Origin: Rhipicephalus microplus
Lineage: Eukaryota; Arthropoda; Arachnida; Ixodida; Ixodidae
Direction of reading: 5' to 3'
Length of the DNA: 64,000 nucleotides
Assembly (NCBI RefSeq): GCF_043290135.1
Contig: NC_134707.1
Span: forward strand, 135,905,319 to 135,969,318
This document shows, one piece after another, positions 57,957-64,000 of this stretch. How positions within the stretch are numbered: the stretch's first letter is position 1; the number at the start of each line of letters is the position of its first letter. Both the position numbers and the translations under genes were made by a program. The notes beneath the pieces were generated by a model, which saw nothing but the letters and a program-made list of their open reading frames with translations, searched no databases and was not told the DNA's origin.

Positions 57957-60900
57957 CGGCCACAAGAAATTTCATGTCCAGAAAGTCCACATCTAAAAAC
58001 TCCACAATTGGAAACTCCACAACTAGAAACTCCCCAACTAGAAACTCAACAACTAGAGATTCCGCAACTAGAAACTCCACAACCAGAGACTCTGCAACTA
58101 GAAACTCCGCAGCTAGAAACTCCACAAATTGAAACTCCGCAACTAAAAACTCCGCAGCTAGAAACTACACAACTAGAGACTCCACAACTAGAAACTCCAC
58201 AACTAGAAACTCCACAACTAGAAACTCCACAACTAGAAACTCCACACCTAGAAACTCCGCAACTAGTGACTCCACATCTAGAAACTCCACAACTAGAAAC
58301 TCCACAACTAGAAACTCCACAAAGAGAGACTCGGCAACTAGAAATTACATATCTAGAAACTCCACAACTAAAAACTTTACAACTAGAAACTGCAAAACTA
58401 GAGACTTCACAAAGAGAAACTCCACAACTAGAAACTCCACAGCTACAAACTCCACAAAGAGAGACTCGGCAACTAGAAATTCCATATCTAGAAACTCCAC
58501 AACTAAAAACTTTACAACTAGAAACTGCAAAACTAGAGACTTCACAACTAGAAACTCCACAACTAGAAACTCCACTACTAGAGACTCCGCAACTCCACAA
58601 CTAGAAACTCCACAACTAGAAACTCCACAACTATAAACTCCACCAATAGAGACTCGGCAACTAGAAATTCCATATCTAGAAACTACACAACTAAAAACTC
58701 CACTAAAAAACTCCACAACTAGAAACTCCCCAACTAAAAACTCTACAACTAGAGACTCCGAAACTAGAAACTCCACAGCCAGAGACTCTGCAACTGGAAA
58801 CTCTGCAGCTGGAAACTCCACAAATAGAAACTCCGCAATTAGAAACTCCGCAGCTAGAAACTCCACAACTAGAGACTCCACAACTAGAAACTCCACAACT
58901 AAAAACTCCACAACTAGAAACTCCACAACTTGAAACCTCACAACCTTACGTTCCGCCACTAGAAAATCCACAGCTAGAGATTCCGCAACTAGAAACTCCA
59001 CAACTACAAACTCCACCAGTAGAGACTCAGCAACTAGAAATTCAATATCTAGAAACTCCACAACTAAAAACTCCACTCTAAAAACTCCACAACTAGAAAC
59101 TTCACAACTAGAAACTCTACAACTAGAGACTCCGCAACTAGAAACTCCACAGCCAGAGACTCTGCATCTGGAAACTCTGCAGCTGGAAACTCCACAAATA
59201 GAAACTCCGCAATTAGAAACTCCGCAGCTAGAAACTCCACAACTAGAGACTCCACAACTAGAAACTCCACAACTAGACACTCCACAACTAGAAACTCCAC
59301 AACTTGAAACCTCACAACCTTAAGTTCGGCAACTAGAAAATCCACAGCTAGAGATTCCGCAACTAGAAACTTCACAAGTAGAAATTCCGCAACTCAGAAC
59401 TCCAAAACTCGAAACTCCACAACTACAAACTCGACAACTGGAAACTCCACTACTAGACACTCCACAACTAAAACTCTACAACTAGAAACTCCTAAACTAG
59501 AGACTCCACAACTATACAATCTACAACTAGAGACTTCAAACTAGAAACTCAACAACTAGAAACTTCAAAATTCGGAACTCTACTAGAAACTACACAACTG
59601 GAAACTCCACAACTTGAAACTTCACAACTAGAGACTCTGCAACTATGAAACTCTGCAACTAGAAACTCCGCAACAAGAAATTTCATAGCTAGAAACACCA
59701 CAACTAGACACTCCGCAACTAGAAACTCCACAACTTGAGACGTCGCAACTAGAAACTCCACAACCAGAGACTCTGCAACTAGAAACTCCGCAGCTAGAAA
59801 CTCCACAAATAGAAACTCCGCAACTAGAAACTCCGCAGCTAGAAACTACACAACTAGAGGCTCCACAACTAGAAACTCCACAACTAGAAACGACACAACT
59901 AGAAACTCCACAACTAGAAACTCCGCAACTAGAGACTCCACAACTAGAAACTCCACAACTAGAAACTCCACAACTACAAACTCCACAACTAGAAACTGCA
60001 CAACTGGAAACTTCACAACTTGAGACTCCGCAACTTGAAACTCCACAACTAGAAACTCCACAACCAGAAACTCCACAACTAGAGACTCCAAAACTCGAAA
60101 CTCCACAACTAGAAACTCCACAACTTGAAACTCCACAACTAGAAACTCCACAACTACAAACTCTACAAATAGAGACTCGGCCACAAGAAATTTCATGTCT
60201 AGAAAATCCACAACTAAAAACTCCACAATTGGAAACTCCACAACTAGAAACTCCCCAACTAGAAACTCAACAACTAGAGATTCCGCAACTAGAAACTCCA
60301 CAACCAGAGACTCTGCAACTAGAAACTCCGCAGCTAGAAACTCCACAAATAGAACTCCGCAACTAGAAACTCCGCAGCTAGAAACTACACAACTAGAGAC
60401 TCCACAACTAGAAACTCCACAACTAGAAACTCCACAACTAGAAACTCCACAACTAGAAACTCCACAACTAGAAACTCCGCAACTAGAGACTCCACATCTA
60501 GAAACTCCACAACTAGAAACTCCACAACTACAAACTCCACAAAGAGAGACTCGGCAACTAGAAATTCCATATCTAGAAACTCCACAACTAAAAACTTTAC
60601 AACTAGAAACTGCAAAACTAGAGACTTCACAACTAGAAACTCCACAACTAGAAACACCACTACTAGAGACTCCGCAACTCCACAACTAGAAACTCCACAA
60701 CTATAAACTCCACCAATAGAGGCTCGGCAACTAGAAATTCCATATCTAGAAACTACACAACTAAAAACTCCACTAAAAAAACTCCACAACTAGAAACTCT
60801 ACAACTAGAGACTCCGAAACTAGAAACTCCACAGCCAGAGACTCTGCAACTGGAAACTCTGCAGCTAGAAACTCCACAAATAGAAACTCCGCAATTAGAA

Positions 60901-63900
60901 ACTCCGCAGCTAGAAACTCCACAACTAGAGACTCCACAACTAGAAACTCCACAACTAAAAACTCCACAACTAGAAACTCCACAACTTGAAACCTCACAAC
61001 CTTACGTTCCGCCACTAGAAAATCCACAGCTAGAGATTCCGCAACTAGAAACTCCACAACTATAAACTCCACCAATAGAGACTCGGCAACTAGAAATTCC
61101 ATATCTAGAAACTACACAACTAAAAACTCCACTATAAAAACTCCACAACTAGAAACTCCACAACTAGAAACTGTACAACTAGAGACTCCGAAACTAAAAA
61201 CTCCACAGCCAGAAACTCTGCAACTGGAAACTCTGCAGCTGGAAACTCCACAAATAGAAACTCCACAACTAAAAACTCCACAACTAGAAACTCCACAACT
61301 TGAAACCTCACAACCTTAAGTTCCGCAACTAGAAAATCCACAGCTAGAGATTCGGCAACTAGAAACTCCACAAGTAGAAACTCCACAACTCAGAACTCCA
61401 CAACTCGAAAGTCCTATACTAGAAACTCCACAACTAGACACTTCACAACTAAAAACTCTACAACTAGAAACTCCTAAACTAGAGACTCCACAACTAAAGA
61501 ATCTACAACTAAAGACTTCAAACTAGAAACTCAACAACTAGAAACTTCAAAATTCAGAACTCTACTAGAAACTACACAACTGGAAACTCCACAACTAGAC
61601 ACTCCACAACTAGAAACTCCACACCTATAGACTCTGCAACTATGAAACTCTGCAACCAGAAACTCCGCAACAAGAAATTTCACAGCTTGAAACACCACAA
61701 CTAGACACTCCACAACTAGAAACTCCACAACTTGAAACTCCGCAACTAGAAACTCCACAACTACAAACTCTACAAATAGAGACTCGGCCACAAGAAATTT
61801 CATGTGTAGAAAGTCCACATCTAAAAACTCCACAATTGGAAACTCCACAACTAGAAACTCCCCAACTAGAAACTCAACAACTAGAGATTCCGCAACTAGA
61901 AACTCCACAACCAGAGACTCTGCAACTAGAAACTCCGCAGCTAGAAACTCCACAAATAGAAACTCCGCAACTAGAAACTCCGCAGCTAGAAACTACACAA
62001 CTAGAGACTCCACAACTAGAAACTCCACAACTAGAAACTCCACAACTAGAAACTCCACAACTAGAAACTCCACACCTAGAAACTCCGCAACTAGAGACTC
62101 CACATCTAGAAACTCCACAACTAGAAACTCCACAACTACAAACTCCACAAAGCGAGACTCGGCAACTAGAAATTCCATATCTAGAAACTCCACAACTAAA
62201 AACTTTACAACTAGAAACTGCAAAACTAGAGACTTCACAACTAGAAACTCCACAACTATAAACTCCACCAATAGAGACTCGGCAACTAGAAATTCCATAT
62301 CTAGAAACTACACAACTAAAAACTCCACTAAAAAACTCCACAACTAGAAACTCCCCAACTAGAAACTCTACAACTAGAGACTCCGAAACTAGAAACTCCA
62401 CAGCCAGAGACTCTGCAACTTGAAACTCTGCAGCTGGAAACTCCACAAATAGAAACTCCGCAATCAGAAACTCCGCAGCTAGAAACTCCACAACTAGAGA
62501 CTCCACAACTAGAAACTCCACAACTAAAAACTCCACAACTAAAAACTCCACAACTAGAAACTCCACAACTTGAAACCTCACAGCCTTACGTTCCGCCACT
62601 AGAAAATCCACAGCTAGAGATTCCGCAACTAGAAACTCCACAACTATAAACTCCACCAATAGAGACTCGGCAACTAGAAATTCCATATCTAGAAACTACA
62701 CAACTAAAAACTCCACTATAAAAACTCCACAACTAGAAACTCCACAACTAGAAACTGTACAACTAGAGACTCCGAAACTAGAAACTCCACAGCCAGAAAC
62801 TCTGCAACTGGAAACTCTGCAGCTGGAAACTCCACAAATAGAAACTCCGCAATTAGAAACTCCGCAGCTAGAAACTCCACAACTAGAGACTCCACAACTA
62901 GAAACTCCACAACTAAAAACTCCACAACTAGAAACTCCACAACTTGAAACCTCACAACCTTAAGTTCCGCAACTAGAAAATCCACAGCTAGAGATTCCGC
63001 AACTACAAACTCCACAAGTAGAAACTCCACAACTCAGAACTCCACAACTCGAAAGTCCTCAACTAGAAACTCCACAACTGGAAACTCCACAACTAGACAC
63101 TTCACAACTAAAAACTCTACAACTAGAAACTCCTAAACTAGAGACTCCACAACTAAAGAATCTACAACTAAATACTTCAAACTAGAAACTCAACAACTAG
63201 AAACTTCAAAATTCAGAACTCTACTAGAAACTACACAACTGGAAACTCCACAACTAGACACTCCACAACTAGAAACTCCACACCTAGAGACTCTGCAACT
63301 ATGAAACTCTGCAACTAGAAACTCCGCAACAAGAAATTTCACAGCTTGAAACACCACAACTAGACACTCCGCAACTAGAAACTCCACAACTTGAGACGCC
63401 GCAACTAGAAACTCCACAACTTGAAACTCCACAACTCAAAACTCCACAACTTGAAACTCCACAACTAGAAACTCCACAACTTGAGACTCCGCAACTAGAA
63501 ACTCCTCAACTTGAAACTCCACAACTGGAAACTTCACAACCAGAAACTCTACAACTAGAAACTCTACAACTAGAAACTTCACAACCAGAGACTCCGCAAC
63601 TAGAGACTCCACAACTGGAAACTCCACAACTTGAAACTCCTCAACTAGAAACTGCACAACTGGAAACTCCAACACTGGAGACTCCGCAACTTGAAACTCC
63701 ACAACTAGAAACTCCACAACCAGAAACTCCACAACTAGAGACTCCAAAACTCGAAACTCCACAACTAGAAACTCCACAACTTGAAACTCCACAACTGGAA
63801 ACTCCACAACTACAAACTCTACAAATAGAGACTCGGCCACAAGAAATTTCAAGTCTAGAAAGTCCACAACTAAAAACTCCACAATTGGAAACTCCACAAC

Positions 63901-64000
63901 TAGAAACTCCCCAACTAGAAACTCAACAACTAGAGATTCCGCAACTAGAAACTCCACAACCAGAGACTCTGCAACTAGAAACTCCGCAGCTAGAAACTCC
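57957..64000 (+). repeat. Super-unit S8 (beta type, truncated by the window end)
   Basis: S8 has landmarks at 57957, 60178, 61785 and 63834. It follows S7 at offset 9057 to about 58.3 kb, 9131 from 59.5 to 60.7 kb, about 9145 near 61.9 kb, then 8942 from 62.7 kb to the end. It lacks the 465-bp duplication of S7 but has an extra run near 59145-59270 (CCACAGCCAGAG through CCGCAGCTAG) that S7 lacks. The array continues beyond 64000. Confidence 0.85.
58318..58587 (+). repeat. 135-bp tandem pair, third occurrence
   Basis: CACAAAGAGAGACTCGG starts at 58318 and 58453. The left copy is distinguished by CTAGAAATTACATATC, where all other copies seen read CTAGAAATTCCATATC. Confidence 0.7.

Larger units (their letters stand above)
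286..60685 (+). repeat. Recurrent 8-bp short monomers
   Basis: In the context CTCCGCAA-CTCCACAA-CTAG the unit CTCCACAA lacks the first 7 bp (CTAGAAA) of a monomer. Starts read by eye: 286, 698, 2116, 3646 (after CTCCACAA), 5359, 6913, 8313, 9805, 11319, 13011, 14641, 15921, 17645, 19247, 21594, 22799, 24492, 27033, 30044, 31963, 37442, 39376, 42331, 44265, 49986, 51547, 53276, 58593 and 60678. Each shifts the reading frame by 7, which is why many + strand LETPQ runs end here. The constant flanking context indicates one original deletion that spread with the higher-order repeats. Confidence 0.8.
632..62965 (+). repeat. CCTTAAGTTCCGCAA-type marker monomers
   Basis: A strongly diverged monomer normally follows TTGAAACCTCACAA and precedes CTAGAAAATCCACAG. 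Its sub-forms sort by place. CCTTAAGTTACG: about 1141, 7083, 8755, 14814, 21767. CCTTAAGTTGCG: about 5667, 11641, 17968, 24817, with GTTGTG at 13348. CCTTAAGTTCCG: about 19585, 20332, 27371, 28325, 32661, 40074, 44962, 52190, 54017, 61314, 62959. CCTTACGTTCCG: about 30377, 32286, 34319, 37777, 39698, 42666, 44588, 46621, 51869, 53642, 55676, 58942, 60999, 62583. CCTTAAGGTCGG or CCTTAAGTTCGG: about 30633, 34573, 38032, 42920, 46874, 55930, 59319. CCTTCAGTTCCG: about 35722, 48025, 57080. Confidence 0.75.
927..63834 (+). repeat. CGGCCACAAG landmark monomers
   Basis: This diverged run, usually CTACAAACTCTACAA then ATAGAGACTCGGCCA then CAAGAAATTTCATGT, is the most conspicuous non-consensus stretch and sets the super-unit phase. 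CGGCC begins at 927, 3146, 6532, 10610, 12615, 14260, 16741, 18851, 19788, 21213, 23619, 25743, 26220, 26667, 27781, 29200, 29544, 31493, 33535, 35432, 36598, 36942, 38891, 40948, 41831, 43780, 45837, 47734, 48900, 49365, 51047, 52640, 54892, 56790, 57957, 60178, 61785 and 63834. In the beta domain the usual spacing is 1.6-2.3 kb, with shorter gaps at local duplications. Positions were read by eye and could be off by a base or two. Confidence 0.8.
1..64000 (+). repeat. 15-bp satellite array filling the window
   Basis: The sequence is a head-to-tail array of the monomer CTAGAAACTCCACAA and its point variants. Common variants are GAGACTCC for GAAACTCC, CTTGAAA or CTGGAAA for CTAGAAA, CCGCAA or CTGCAA for CCACAA, and CTACAAACT or CTAAAAACT. 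The repeat keeps one orientation throughout, and I found no inverted segment. The + strand of the consensus is 7 A, 5 C, 2 T and 1 G, so it is A/C-rich with 40% G+C. Every canonical unit contains CTAG. Most monomers are 15 bp, but recurrent 8-, 13-, 14- and 16-bp forms occur at fixed places in the higher-order repeats. No gene, transposon or unique spacer interrupts the array, and both window edges are inside it. A eukaryotic satellite is the natural reading; the family name and taxon are unknown to me. Confidence 0.98.

Noticed and set aside
927..63834. CENP-B box in the CGG-containing landmark
   Set aside because: The landmark has CGGCCACAAG but not the spaced TTCG...A..CGGG core of the known box. 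A centromeric location cannot be inferred from it.
1..64000. CRISPR array
   Set aside because: Repeats are contiguous 15-mers with no unique spacers, and no cas-like gene is present.
1..64000. Telomeric repeat
   Set aside because: The 15-mer has no G-run strand, unlike most telomere repeats. It has no terminal signature and is too diverged and higher-order structured.
1..64000. Nucleosome-phasing signal
   Set aside because: A-runs recur every 15 bp, not every 10-10.5 bp, so they alternate faces of the helix. No 140-200-bp unit is evident.
1..64000. G-quadruplex or long inverted repeats
   Set aside because: The + strand has isolated G's only and C-runs no longer than about four. No long palindromic arm was seen because orientation is constant.

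Overview
The whole 64 kb window is one uninterrupted tandem-repeat array (satellite DNA). The basic unit is a 15-bp monomer, consensus CTAGAAACTCCACAA on the + strand. It runs head to tail in one orientation from the first base to the last, about 4,270 units at 15 bp each. I see no gene, RNA gene, transposon, CRISPR array or unique sequence, and both ends of the window lie inside the array. An array this long, with nested multi-kilobase higher-order repeats, points to a eukaryotic chromosome (heterochromatic, pericentromeric, subtelomeric or similar) read by a long-read assembly. I do not recognise the monomer as a named satellite and cannot assign a taxon.

The many open frames come from the repeat itself. 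Because 15 is a multiple of 3, each frame repeats the same five codons. Four of the six frames of the consensus have no stop: LETPQ and RNSTT on +, CGVSS and VEFLV on -. The other two carry TAG in every unit. Open runs end, or slide from one pseudo-peptide to another, wherever a monomer has an indel. No frame is kept open across the window, so no CDS is called.

Layout: a recurrent diverged monomer run (the 'CGGCCACAAG landmark') recurs every 0.3-4 kb and phases the array into super-units of about 5-9 kb. These are S0 (1-6531, partial), S1 (6532-14259), S2 (14260-21212), S3 (21213-29199), S4 (29200-36597), S5 (36598 to about 41624), S6 (about 41625-48899), S7 (48900-57956) and S8 (57957-64000, partial). 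S0-S3 share one set of marker monomers (alpha type). From about 29 kb a second set (beta type) takes over. Beta-type sequence already appears inside the alpha domain at about 19.3-20.8 kb and 27.1-28.8 kb. The freshest event is a 4,889-bp tandem duplication (S5 into S6, junction about 41,620), whose copies matched wherever I compared them. Smaller nested duplications (1692, 1672, 577, 477/447, 465, 344 and 135 bp) lie inside the super-units, as expected of repeated unequal exchange or amplification.

Coordinates of super-units are phase positions set by the landmark. Except at the 41.6-kb junction they are not true breakpoints. All comparisons were made by eye, so identities are qualitative.
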